Positions 12,713 to 20,051 of a stretch of 26,062 nucleotides of DNA are shown here, one piece after another (within the stretch, counting starts at the first letter, position 1; the number at the start of each line of letters is the position of its first letter). The DNA comes from a virus. The stretch lies in the IMG/VR virus record IMGVR_UViG_3300020469_000232, positions 1 to 26,062 of that record; one strand, given 5' to 3'. Both the position numbers and the translations under genes were made by a program. Under the pieces are notes generated by a model, which searched no databases, was not told where the DNA came from, and saw only the letters and a program-made list of their open reading frames with translations.

Positions 12713-13180
12713 TTAGTGTTTGTGACTTTCAGCGATAACTGTTTCTAATTGATCAACAGCCACCATACTATGTAGATTGTCAGACTCATCGATGATGTCG
12801 TAATGAGTAACTATATGTGTGTTACCATCTGCATCTGGTTGATCCATCTCAACTAAAGTGTGTGCTTCTGGTACAGTCTTACATAGACCTAACTCAGCGT
12901 GCTCAACATACTTAGCACAGATGTGGGTCTCTTTGCCCATTGCTTTTGCTACAGTCTTTCTCTTGTTGAGAAGATACTTATCACTCTTATCGTGATCTCC
13001 ATCGTTGTCGATGTCTTTATCTTCTTTACCAACTGGATCTAACTTTTTCTTTGCTGCTTCTTTTAACTCAGCAATTTGGTTTGAGATGATGGTACGGATG
13101 GCTTGTTCTTCTGACATAATCTGTTCCTTTTTAGGATTAACAATAACTTGAGTTTTTTTGGATTTGGATTTTTTAGGCAT
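12713..13180 (-). CDS. Virion-associated protein with EF-hand-like calcium loop
   Basis: A 155-residue protein. After a Lys-rich N-terminus and a helical segment (SEEQAIRTIISNQIAELKEA), residues 55-70 read KDIDNDGDHDKSDKYL, with D58, D60, D62, D64 and D67 forming an EF-hand or dockerin-like calcium loop. I recognise this motif from many cyanophage structural-region proteins. The C-terminal half (ICAKYVEHAELGLCKTVPEA, HIVTHYDIIDES) looks globular, with two Cys. The ATG at 13180 overlaps the upstream stop (TAATG); an internal ATG at residue 22 is an alternative start. Calcium could help assembly or folding. Confidence 0.75.
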   Translation of the reverse strand: MPKKSKSKKTQVIVNPKKEQIMSEEQAIRTIISNQIAELKEAAKKKLDPVGKEDKDIDNDGDHDKSDKYLLNKRKTVAKAMGKETHICAKYVEHAELGLCKTVPEAHTLVEMDQPDADGNTHIVTHYDIIDESDNLHSMVAVDQLETVIAESHKH

Positions 13181-13899
13181 TAGAATTTGGGGAATTCTTT
13201 TTTAAAAGCATCAGATGCTTCCTTGTGCTTACCAGAGTTTGTGAGTTTCTTGATAGCATCAAGTTTCGCACGCTTCTTTAATTGTTCTGGTGTTGCCTGT
13301 TCTTCCTGTATCCCTACTCTAGCTCTCCACGAACTAGACTTAGGATCCTTAAGTTCTTCTCTATCCTTCTCGAATGTTTCTTGAATAGCTAACATTCTTC
13401 GGACTCTATCTACTCTAGATTCCATACTGGTTTCTTCTGTATTAGTTTCTTCATTCTTAATTTCTTTTTCTGGTACTTCGTGTGGGATAACATTTCCATC
13501 AGCATCTTTCTCGTGATGTTCTGCTACCACTTCTTCTTTTTGTACAACGTTTGTACCAGTACCTTCAACTCCACCTTTGTATCCTGCTTTCTTAGCGTCA
13601 CCTTTTGCTTCTATAGACTTCATAGCAGCAGATGTTGATCCTTCAGTGGATGATTTCTCTTTTGGTGTTTCGATCTTGCCACTAGCAGCAGATGGTTTTG
13701 CGTTGATTGTATTTGCAAGTGCAGTTTCTAGAACTATTGCAGCAATCTCAAGCTGTGTTTTACCTGTCAATCTCTCATTAATATATTTTTGTACAGCATC
13801 ACCTTCGTAATTATGTTGTGCATACTCGACAACATAGGTTACTGATTGTATATCCTGATGATTATACTTGATGAGCTTCTGTGCTAAATTTAGATCCAT
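13180..13899 (-). CDS. Acidic/basic repetitive protein, probable virion or scaffold protein
   Basis: A 239-residue protein with two parts. Residues 1-65 look folded and helical (MDLNLAQKLIKYNHQDIQSV, INERLTGKTQLEIAAIVLE). The rest is mostly disordered and charged, with KEEVVAEHHEKDADGN, then SRVDRVRRMLAIQETFEKD and RARVGIQEEQATPEQLKKR, ending in a helical basic tail. This resembles other phage head-interior proteins, but no family is certain. A CTAAATA motif lies 20 bases before its ATG. It is coupled by TAATG to the calcium-loop protein. Confidence 0.7.
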   Translation of the reverse strand: MDLNLAQKLIKYNHQDIQSVTYVVEYAQHNYEGDAVQKYINERLTGKTQLEIAAIVLETALANTINAKPSAASGKIETPKEKSSTEGSTSAAMKSIEAKGDAKKAGYKGGVEGTGTNVVQKEEVVAEHHEKDADGNVIPHEVPEKEIKNEETNTEETSMESRVDRVRRMLAIQETFEKDREELKDPKSSSWRARVGIQEEQATPEQLKKRAKLDAIKKLTNSGKHKEASDAFKKEFPKF

Positions 13900-13918
13900 T
13901 TGACCAAAACTGATAAGA

Positions 13919-15085
13919 CTATTTAGTGGTTACTTGTTTTTTGAAGTCGGAAAACTTCTTGACTGATTGTCCAGGTGTCATTGCTTGTACAGCACTTCTG
14001 ATAGTATCTTGCCCGACTTTCCAGTCGTTACCAGTACCACCATCATCTGCTGATGGATGCTTTTCCACCACTTCATTTAATGAAGTCAACCAACAATTAA
14101 ATTCCCAATCGTGTTCATCTTTAAAGATGACGTAGTTTGTACCACGGTAAACTACTTCTCCACGTACCCCTGTGTCGGAGTGTTCTACAAGTGTACCTAA
14201 TGAGAATATCTCACCAGATATATATGCTTCACGTAGATCATCTTGTGCAAGTTTGGGTGCAATCTTCCACAATTCTGTCACTTGTTCTTCCTCTGGTGCA
14301 TCTGAGATGCCCATACCCTTACGTACTTCTTCCATCAATTTCTTACCGCCAGAGAATCCTTTTGGTAATCCTTTTGAGAATCCTTCAAAATCACCTGATG
14401 CTGCATAAGTACGCATCTTAGATGCACTCATACCCTCGACACCATCGGCATCGGGGTCTCTTTCACCAGCAGATACTACACTGAGTTCTGCAAAGTCATA
14501 TGCCACACCATTATATTTTTCAAGTAGTGCTTTGAATTCTGATACACGATCAGAACCAACGACCATAGTAACACCTGAGTAACCTTCTTGATTTAATGTT
14601 GATAATACATTGAAAATGTTTGACATATCACCATCGTTAACAATAGCATCAGAGTGTTCTTTAAACATCTGTTGCATAAATTGTATCTTGGTCTCTGGTT
14701 CCAATGGATTCTTTTTAGGATCCACTGTTCTGCTTGGGTATATCCTGTAGGCATCTGCTCCTTCAGCAGCGACTGTGCTTAAAAGTTTTTCGTGTCCTAC
14801 AGTTGGAGGATTAAAGCGACCAAAAGTTAATGCAATAGTACCAAGTCCTTCTCCACCGTTCTCTTCTTGATGAGCATCTTCTTCAGCACCTTGGTTTGCA
14901 CCTTGTGTTGCTTGATCTGCTTCTGCTTTAGAGACAGCGACAAGACGTTCACCACCTTCAGACTTAGCAACAATGTTACCTTGTCTATCAGCATAGTATC
15001 CGTGTCCTGCGTGTGCAAGTCCTCGCTTTGCAGCAGCTTCACCAGCAACTGTTCGAGCTTCTTTTAGGAATTGACTTAACTTCAT
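13919..15085 (-). CDS. HxGH-family nucleotidyltransferase (NMN adenylyl/cytidylyltransferase-like)
   Basis: A 388-residue protein. Residues 1-80 form a small-residue and Glu-rich N-terminal extension (start MKLSQFLKEARTVAGEAAAK). The Rossmann-type nucleotidyltransferase core begins with TFGRFNPPTVGHEKLL (87-102), whose TVGH corresponds to the (H/T)xGH motif. VVGSDRVSEF follows at 175-184 and SASKMR at 220-225 replaces the usual ISxTxxR. A C-terminal part (RGEVVYRGTNYVIFKDEHDW, about 297-316) looks like a small beta domain of its own. Such enzymes join a nucleotide to NMN, phosphopantetheine or choline/glycerol phosphates. The substrate here is unknown. Its position among likely late genes, with a GATAAATA promoter, suggests a late or virion-carried enzyme. 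Confidence 0.85.
   Translation of the reverse strand: MKLSQFLKEARTVAGEAAAKRGLAHAGHGYYADRQGNIVAKSEGGERLVAVSKAEADQATQGANQGAEEDAHQEENGGEGLGTIALTFGRFNPPTVGHEKLLSTVAAEGADAYRIYPSRTVDPKKNPLEPETKIQFMQQMFKEHSDAIVNDGDMSNIFNVLSTLNQEGYSGVTMVVGSDRVSEFKALLEKYNGVAYDFAELSVVSAGERDPDADGVEGMSASKMRTYAASGDFEGFSKGLPKGFSGGKKLMEEVRKGMGISDAPEEEQVTELWKIAPKLAQDDLREAYISGEIFSLGTLVEHSDTGVRGEVVYRGTNYVIFKDEHDWEFNCWLTSLNEVVEKHPSADDGGTGNDWKVGQDTIRSAVQAMTPGQSVKKFSDFKKQVTTK
13920..13926 (-). promoter_or_regulatory. Candidate late promoter (CTAAATA) overlapping a stop codon
   Basis: Minus-strand CTAAATA shares its last bases with the TAG stop of the nucleotidyltransferase gene and lies 20 bases before the ATG at 13899. Same heptamer and placement as at 17346-17352. 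Confidence 0.4.
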
Positions 15086-15113
15086 TAACTACGTTATTGC
15101 TTTTTCCAATAGT

Positions 15114-15121
15114 TATTTATC
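15114..15121 (-). promoter_or_regulatory. Late promoter GATAAATA overlapping a stop codon
   Basis: Minus-strand GATAAATA fits the NATAAATA form of the T4-type late promoter (7 of 8 to TATAAATA). It overlaps the TGA stop of the upstream ligase-like gene and lies 28 bases before the ATG at 15085. Confidence 0.65.
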
Positions 15122-16313
15122 AACCCCAGTTCTTCTCGACTGTGAAGTTGGCACGGGAAAATTCTAGTCGGTCAACCAATTTCACTGCTTTTCCAGCTCT
15201 GATGGCAACAAATCCTTCGGGTGCAGTCACTTTAAACCCAGTATCAGTCTTGATATATGTACCTATTCCTTTTATTTTTTCTAACTGTTTAATTACTATA
15301 TTTTTTGCGTAGATTATGTTCATATAGGATGCAACAGTCATATAAACTGCTTGCTGATTCACTAATAAAAACTGCATTCCATCTACTTTTACCTTCTCCC
15401 ACTTCTTTTTCGCTGCTTCTGTCTTCTTCATACCAATCTCTTTGTCAAGAGTCTCACTAAAATATGCAGTAAATCCTACTGCTATCTTTCTAGCATTCTC
15501 TAACCTCATACCCTTTCTTACAAACCTGTTAAAGTATACCTTAAACATAGCATTGAACATAAACCTACCAGTACCAGTTCCAACAAGTGTATCCAAGAAT
15601 TTAGATGCTTGTTTTAGTGATCCTTCTGTTCGATTTACAGCAGCATTATACTTCTGTCTCTCATCTGAGGTGAACATAGACTGACGAGTTGCATCTTTAA
15701 ACTCAGCAGTAGCAGCATAAACATCTTTATGTGTACCAAAGTTTGCTCTGTTGACACCAAACTGTGCTTGCATAGCACCTAGTTCATTACCAACATATTT
15801 TGTATGAAATACTATACCAACAGTGGCATCGTTAACTTGTTTGTATATTGCTGATCCTTTTTCAACACAATATGTAATAGTGTTAGGTGTAAAAGTAATA
15901 CAGTTCTTACCTTTTATTTTCTGATAGTTCTTATCTCCATTAGTAAAGAGAAGATCACCTTGTATTACACCTTTAATACCTATCTTAGGTAGAAACTCTA
16001 GACATAATTTTAATTTCTTAGCAAGTTCACCTTGATATTCGTGAAAGGCAATGTCACTTTCATTGTATATTACTTTAGGATTTGTCTTATTGAATACTGA
16101 TTTTGTACCAACAAAAAATTGTTCTGTCTCAGGGTCAATACCACAGATAATAGCGGGTGCACCATCCCATTTAGTAGTAATCATCATACTACTAGGTTTT
16201 TCTGACAACATATCACCCAACTCTCTCAGGAAAGTGATAGCATTTTTGCCACCCTTTGTTCCATCGTTGAGTATATCGTCTTCTAGATGCTCTAAGTGTG
16301 TATTTTTTGCCAT
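15120..16313 (-). CDS. KxDG ligase-like nucleotidyltransferase (DUF6267-like)
   Basis: A 397-residue protein starting MAKNTHLEHLEDDILNDGTK. TTKWDGAPAIICGIDP (46-61) carries K48-W-D50-G51, the KxDG motif I in which ATP-dependent DNA ligases, RNA ligases and capping enzymes hold AMP or GMP on lysine. FVGTKSVF (67-74), GVIQGDLLFT (115-124) and VGIVFHTKY (165-173) sit where later ligase motifs would be. The pattern matches what I recall as DUF6267. The C-terminal half is basic, helical and unassigned. A nucleic-acid ligase or an enzyme that nucleotidylates another target is inferred. The ATG at 16313 is preferred over the longer reading from 16442, which would overlap the upstream gene by 122 bases. 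Confidence 0.75.
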   Translation of the reverse strand: MAKNTHLEHLEDDILNDGTKGGKNAITFLRELGDMLSEKPSSMMITTKWDGAPAIICGIDPETEQFFVGTKSVFNKTNPKVIYNESDIAFHEYQGELAKKLKLCLEFLPKIGIKGVIQGDLLFTNGDKNYQKIKGKNCITFTPNTITYCVEKGSAIYKQVNDATVGIVFHTKYVGNELGAMQAQFGVNRANFGTHKDVYAATAEFKDATRQSMFTSDERQKYNAAVNRTEGSLKQASKFLDTLVGTGTGRFMFNAMFKVYFNRFVRKGMRLENARKIAVGFTAYFSETLDKEIGMKKTEAAKKKWEKVKVDGMQFLLVNQQAVYMTVASYMNIIYAKNIVIKQLEKIKGIGTYIKTDTGFKVTAPEGFVAIRAGKAVKLVDRLEFSRANFTVEKNWG

Positions 16314-16320
16314 ACTATTA

Positions 16321-17319
16321 TTATACCATAGTTGCGTTAGTTCTGCCCGACACAAAAACTTTAGGATATATACCGACTCTTGCTCCTCTAAAGACTTGAT
16401 CGTCAACTTCAAACCTTCTGTCACTACGATAGGTAGCAGCAAAGAATGCTTCGTAGTCTCCTTTTGTAAATGATCTTACTCCTTCACTATTGTTATACAC
16501 TACGTGATCAGACCACTGTAACTCAAAACAATTATCCTCATTCTTTTTAGGTTTTAGTATTGGATCACCCTGCCCTACCATAGTTACATTCTCAATACCA
16601 TTCTTTTTCTGTCCATAGTTAGTACCAAACACTGACATACCTATAAGTTTAGTATCTTGTACCTTTTTATAGGTGGGTGTCTGTAATTTATTGTCTGCAA
16701 CATAACCTGACGTTGCTCTTAAAAATTCTTCTGTCTCAGGATGGTTTTGTATAGCACTTCCTGCTTGTTTAGATAGACCACCGTACTGTTGAAATGATTT
16801 TGCACCTCCTGCTTTCTTATGTGATATGTAAATGGCATCAATTTTTCTAGTACCTTTCATCTGTTCTATAACAAAATCTGCTTTAGCTTCTCTACCACTA
16901 ACTTTTTCAGTTACATCTCTCACACCCACACAATTTTCAAACTCACCTAAAGGTGTACAAATTTTTATAGGTCCCGATGGGATAAAAGACTTTACTAACT
17001 TATCAAGATTGTCCATAGCAACTTGTTCAGACTTCATTACATTTGCTCTACCCTTGATAGGTTTAGAAATGACACCTAGTGGCATCCAACCTGATTTATT
17101 ATTTACTGTTACGTGTGCACACTCAGATCTTTTGATCTTCTTAGATCTGTTACTCTTTAATTTAAATTTTGTGTTGGTAGCAATAGTGCGAATGATCTTT
17201 GTACCCTGTTCATTCCACAATAAAGCATTCTTTTCAGAATTTACAGTAAGTTCTAGGTTGTCCCACTCTGGATTGTTACCAATATATTGATCGAATTTTG
17301 CTGGTGATAGATTCGCCAC
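16321..17319 (-). CDS. Unknown protein with possible restriction-nuclease-like motif
   Basis: A 332-residue protein. Residues 1-100 are basic and beta-rich. A central segment reads GREAKADFVIEQ, then DAIYISHKKAGGAKSFQQYGG (split here for length: DAIYISHKKAG, then GAKSFQQYGG). The order Glu, Asp, strand, S-x-K, then QYGG resembles the core of PD-(D/E)XK nucleases, with KADF giving the Asp and ISHKK the Lys, but the second acid is not standard. No specific family recognised. The start is GTG at 17319 with AGGT upstream. A CTAAATA motif lies 26 bases before it. The ligase-like and HxGH genes follow with gaps of 7 and 34 bases, so the three may act together. Confidence 0.6.
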   Translation of the reverse strand: MANLSPAKFDQYIGNNPEWDNLELTVNSEKNALLWNEQGTKIIRTIATNTKFKLKSNRSKKIKRSECAHVTVNNKSGWMPLGVISKPIKGRANVMKSEQVAMDNLDKLVKSFIPSGPIKICTPLGEFENCVGVRDVTEKVSGREAKADFVIEQMKGTRKIDAIYISHKKAGGAKSFQQYGGLSKQAGSAIQNHPETEEFLRATSGYVADNKLQTPTYKKVQDTKLIGMSVFGTNYGQKKNGIENVTMVGQGDPILKPKKNEDNCFELQWSDHVVYNNSEGVRSFTKGDYEAFFAATYRSDRRFEVDDQVFRGARVGIYPKVFVSGRTNATMV

Positions 17320-17344
17320 TCATTCTACCTAACTCCGTCAGTAT

Positions 17345-18031
17345 CTATTTAGGAATAGGAGGTATATCAAACAGTACATCATTGATGTATCCTTCAGCAA
17401 ACTCAGGTGAGAACCATTTACTTAGAACTGCTTTAGTCTTTTTGTTCTTACGTTGTTGCATACAATAATATATTTGATCATCAAATCTCAGCATAGTATT
17501 GACCCAGTTATTATCTTTCTTCGCTTTGTTTACTACATCAACATAAAAATTGATAAACTCTTCAATCATACAACCATACAATGCTTTCTCATCTTCAGTA
17601 CGAAGACGCATAAACTGACAGTAAGGAGAGAATATATCTGCCCACTCTGGTAGTGGTCTCTTCTCCTTAAACTGATACTTGTTAGAAATTTTACTTAGTT
17701 TTTTATAAACGTTCTCTGTTTTATATACTGGTGATATATCTGCTATAGCAGCAGTAACTACAGTTGGTGTTGCAACAATGTCAGCACCAAAAATAGGTAT
17801 AGGGTAGTCTGGATCTGGGTATAGAACACAGTGCATTACCTCTATATTATCAGTATATCCAGTTTCTAAATGAACCTTACGAACACCACGACACTCGTGC
17901 ATCTCATTAACAATAAAGACATCATCCTTTTCTATAATAGGATACTCGTTATGATGAGATTTTAAATCTGGTAAATTTTCACAGGAGTCTCTAATTATAC
18001 TAGCAACGTGTTGTACTAGAGAGGATGTCAC
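17345..18031 (-). CDS. pcyA: Phycocyanobilin:ferredoxin oxidoreductase
   Basis: A 228-residue ferredoxin-dependent bilin reductase that reduces biliverdin IXa towards phycocyanobilin. Compared from memory with Synechocystis PcyA it keeps VRKVHLETG (H54, E56, like H74/E76), VMHCVLYPDP (H67, like H88) and IFGADIV (D84, like D105). AAIADISP, LPEWADIFSPYCQFMR, IYYCMQQRKN and a final VLFDIPP also match. All three catalytic residues are present. A PebS-type activity is less likely given this match. The GTG start at 18031 overlaps the mazG stop as GTGA, with GAAGGTG just upstream. The product may support light harvesting or signalling in the infected cell. Phage-borne pcyA is known from marine cyanophages. 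Confidence 0.93.
   Translation of the reverse strand: MTSSLVQHVASIIRDSCENLPDLKSHHNEYPIIEKDDVFIVNEMHECRGVRKVHLETGYTDNIEVMHCVLYPDPDYPIPIFGADIVATPTVVTAAIADISPVYKTENVYKKLSKISNKYQFKEKRPLPEWADIFSPYCQFMRLRTEDEKALYGCMIEEFINFYVDVVNKAKKDNNWVNTMLRFDDQIYYCMQQRKNKKTKAVLSKWFSPEFAEGYINDVLFDIPPIPK
17346..17352 (-). promoter_or_regulatory. Candidate late promoter (CTAAATA) overlapping the pcyA stop
   Basis: Minus-strand CTAAATA overlaps the TAG stop codon of pcyA and lies 26 bases before the GTG start at 17319. It marks the likely switch from the replication block to the late block. Confidence 0.45.
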
Positions 18032-18642
18032 CTATCACCTTCAGCACGATTTTCAGATTTCTCTACAGTAAACTCACCATCTGGATACCTAGCAGCAAGT
18101 TTAATAGTATTCATATAGATTATTTCTTCCATACGTACACCCAATGCCATACAAGCATTAGAAGCATACCACATAATATCACCTAGTTCTAACATTAGAT
18201 GTTCTTTGTTGTCTTCGTTGTATGGTTTACCTTGGAACTTTATCTTCTTGACTATTTCCATAAACTCTCCTGCTTCTGCTACCAATCCTGATGCAGCAGT
18301 ATCAAGTCTAGCAATATTACACTTTGCCTTCTTAAGTTCTTTTAATCTAGTTATCATTTTATCTAGATCTTTTGACTCTTCACTTGTACATAGGTCAACA
18401 AAGTGAGCATACGCATCAAGGTCAACTTCAAATTTCTTTCCTGCGTTCTGTTTATCTTTTGCTTTTTGTTTTTTATATGCTTCTTTTCCTTTAGGAGGTT
18501 GAGGTGTATCAAATCCTTTAGGTAAATCTTTTTTTCCTGTTGGGAGACCAGTATTCGCTGGTATTGTATCTACTGCTGGTTGCTCTTCTGGTGGAATTGT
18601 GCCATCAACTCCTGCTACCATTGGGTTCTTAGGGGTAATCAT
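18028..18642 (-). CDS. mazG: MazG-like nucleotide pyrophosphohydrolase with long N-terminal extension
   Basis: A 204-residue protein. The C-terminal two thirds (about 75-192) are a MazG all-alpha NTP pyrophosphatase domain. Metal-binding acids are E126/E129 in AEAGEFMEI and E152/D155 in LELGDIMWYA; VRMEEIIYMNTIKL and ARYPDGEF follow as usual. Cyanophage MazG proteins have been reported to act on dNTPs such as dGTP and dCTP rather than on ppGpp, so recycling of host nucleotides is likely. Residues 1-70 are Pro/Lys-rich and probably disordered (PPEEQPAVDTIPANTGLPTG ... KEAYKKQKAKDK), an addition over the shorter common phage form. It is coupled by ATGA to gp41 before it and by GTGA to pcyA after it. 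Confidence 0.9.
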   Translation of the reverse strand: MITPKNPMVAGVDGTIPPEEQPAVDTIPANTGLPTGKKDLPKGFDTPQPPKGKEAYKKQKAKDKQNAGKKFEVDLDAYAHFVDLCTSEESKDLDKMITRLKELKKAKCNIARLDTAASGLVAEAGEFMEIVKKIKFQGKPYNEDNKEHLMLELGDIMWYASNACMALGVRMEEIIYMNTIKLAARYPDGEFTVEKSENRAEGDR

Positions 18643-20051
18643 ACTTTAAAGTCAGTGAATTTTTTGGAAACAACCTCAGTTGGATCTATATTTTTTAAAA
18701 GGTGATGTGCATCCATCTTTTTGTCAGGAAGATCTAAGACCTGTTGACCAGAATCAGAGATTGTACCTTGCTCATCTGCATCATACAGTCTCATTTTATT
18801 CCTGTCAAGTCCGACAACAAATCTTTTGTTGGATGTAGGGTCGTTGTAACGGTTCTTTAATTGTTTGACCATCAACTGTCCTACCGCTTCCATATCCTCA
18901 GTACTAATGAGAGCAAACATAAAGTCAGCAGTAGCGGGAAGACCGAAACTTTCGCTTGTATCAGTAAGATCAACGTCACTACTACCGTAGCCAGCACGAG
19001 TCGTCTGAGTAGCGGAGATGATAGGTACATTAGCCTCAACTGCAAGACCACGGAGTTCTTCAGCAATCGCTTTAACATACGTATATGAATTTACAATAGC
19101 ACCTTTATACCTAGCAGATGCACATATATTTAGGTAGTCAATATAGATGATATCTGGTTGGAATGACTTCTTGATTGCTAGTTCTTGAAGCAATGCCTTG
19201 AAGTGACCTACGTGTGCTGATGCTGTTGGGTATTCCTTTACTACTAATCTTCCAGTTGTCTTACTCTTTAACTTCTCTATCTTAGTATCGAACATAGATT
19301 TCGGAAGTTTGTCCAACTGTCGGCAATCCACGTTGAGACAGTTGGCATCAATTCTTTCTGCAATTTTCTCTTCTGCCATCTCCATAGTAATATAGAGAAC
19401 GTTATAGTTACTTTGTAAGTTAGCACTAGCGAAATGGCACATAGCAAGAGACTTACCCACACCAGTACCTGCGAGAACAATATTAAGAGTCTTGTTAGGA
19501 AGACCACCCTTTGTGACTTTGTTGAAGAATTCCAAGTCGAAAGGAATACGGTCTTCACGTTTGTGGTAGAAGTCGAATCTTGCATCTGATTCCTCGAAGT
19601 AATCGTGACCAACAGAATTATCGAAACTTACTGATAACGCACTAGAGAGTATAGATGGGATGGCATCACGTGTTTGTTTTCCATCACCACTACCGTCAGC
19701 AATTTGTATAGATTCAAGTAAAGCAATATAAATTGCACGATCACGACACCATTTCTCTGCTGTATCTGTCAACCACTGTGCTTCTCGTGGTTCACTATCT
19801 AATTCGTTTAAAGTTGTTATAACCTGTTTAAAACTTTCATCATTAATATCTGTACGACCTTCAATCTCAATAGTTAATGCTTCTTTTGATGGAAGATTAT
19901 CGTACTTGATGAAGTAACTATTTAGTTCTTCAAACAGTATCTGATTGGTACGATCTTCAAAGTATTCTTTTTTAACGTGTGGCAAAACCCCTCTAGTAAA
20001 CTCTTGATTGAATACTAGAGAGGATATTACTAGAGATTCTATGTTATCCAT
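18639..20051 (-). CDS. 41: Replicative DNA helicase, T4 gp41-like (DnaB family)
   Basis: A 470-residue DnaB-type helicase, near T4 gp41 (475). The N-terminal helical domain (1-150) is followed by the RecA-like motor. Walker A is AGTGVGKS (194-201), ITMEMAEEKIAERI is motif H1a-like (221-234), and Walker B is IIYIDYLN (301-308) with D305. ISATQTTRAGYGS near 345 is motif H3. It is the hexameric 5'-3' helicase that opens the fork and works with the gp61 primase (6868-7866). The ATG at 20051 overlaps the upstream gene by 13 bases, and the stop is coupled to mazG (ATGA). Confidence 0.95.
   Translation of the reverse strand: MDNIESLVISSLVFNQEFTRGVLPHVKKEYFEDRTNQILFEELNSYFIKYDNLPSKEALTIEIEGRTDINDESFKQVITTLNELDSEPREAQWLTDTAEKWCRDRAIYIALLESIQIADGSGDGKQTRDAIPSILSSALSVSFDNSVGHDYFEESDARFDFYHKREDRIPFDLEFFNKVTKGGLPNKTLNIVLAGTGVGKSLAMCHFASANLQSNYNVLYITMEMAEEKIAERIDANCLNVDCRQLDKLPKSMFDTKIEKLKSKTTGRLVVKEYPTASAHVGHFKALLQELAIKKSFQPDIIYIDYLNICASARYKGAIVNSYTYVKAIAEELRGLAVEANVPIISATQTTRAGYGSSDVDLTDTSESFGLPATADFMFALISTEDMEAVGQLMVKQLKNRYNDPTSNKRFVVGLDRNKMRLYDADEQGTISDSGQQVLDLPDKKMDAHHLLKNIDPTEVVSKKFTDFKV

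Noticed and set aside
15120-16442. Long reading of the ligase-like gene starting at 16442
   Set aside because: The extra 43 residues lie in the frame shadow of the upstream gene and look unlike protein; the ATG at 16313 gives a clean 7-base gap.
17345-18031. PebS (phycoerythrobilin synthase) instead of PcyA
   Set aside because: The HLE, MHCVLYP, YYCMQQRKN and VLFD segments match PcyA closely, including the H88/E76/D105 equivalents.
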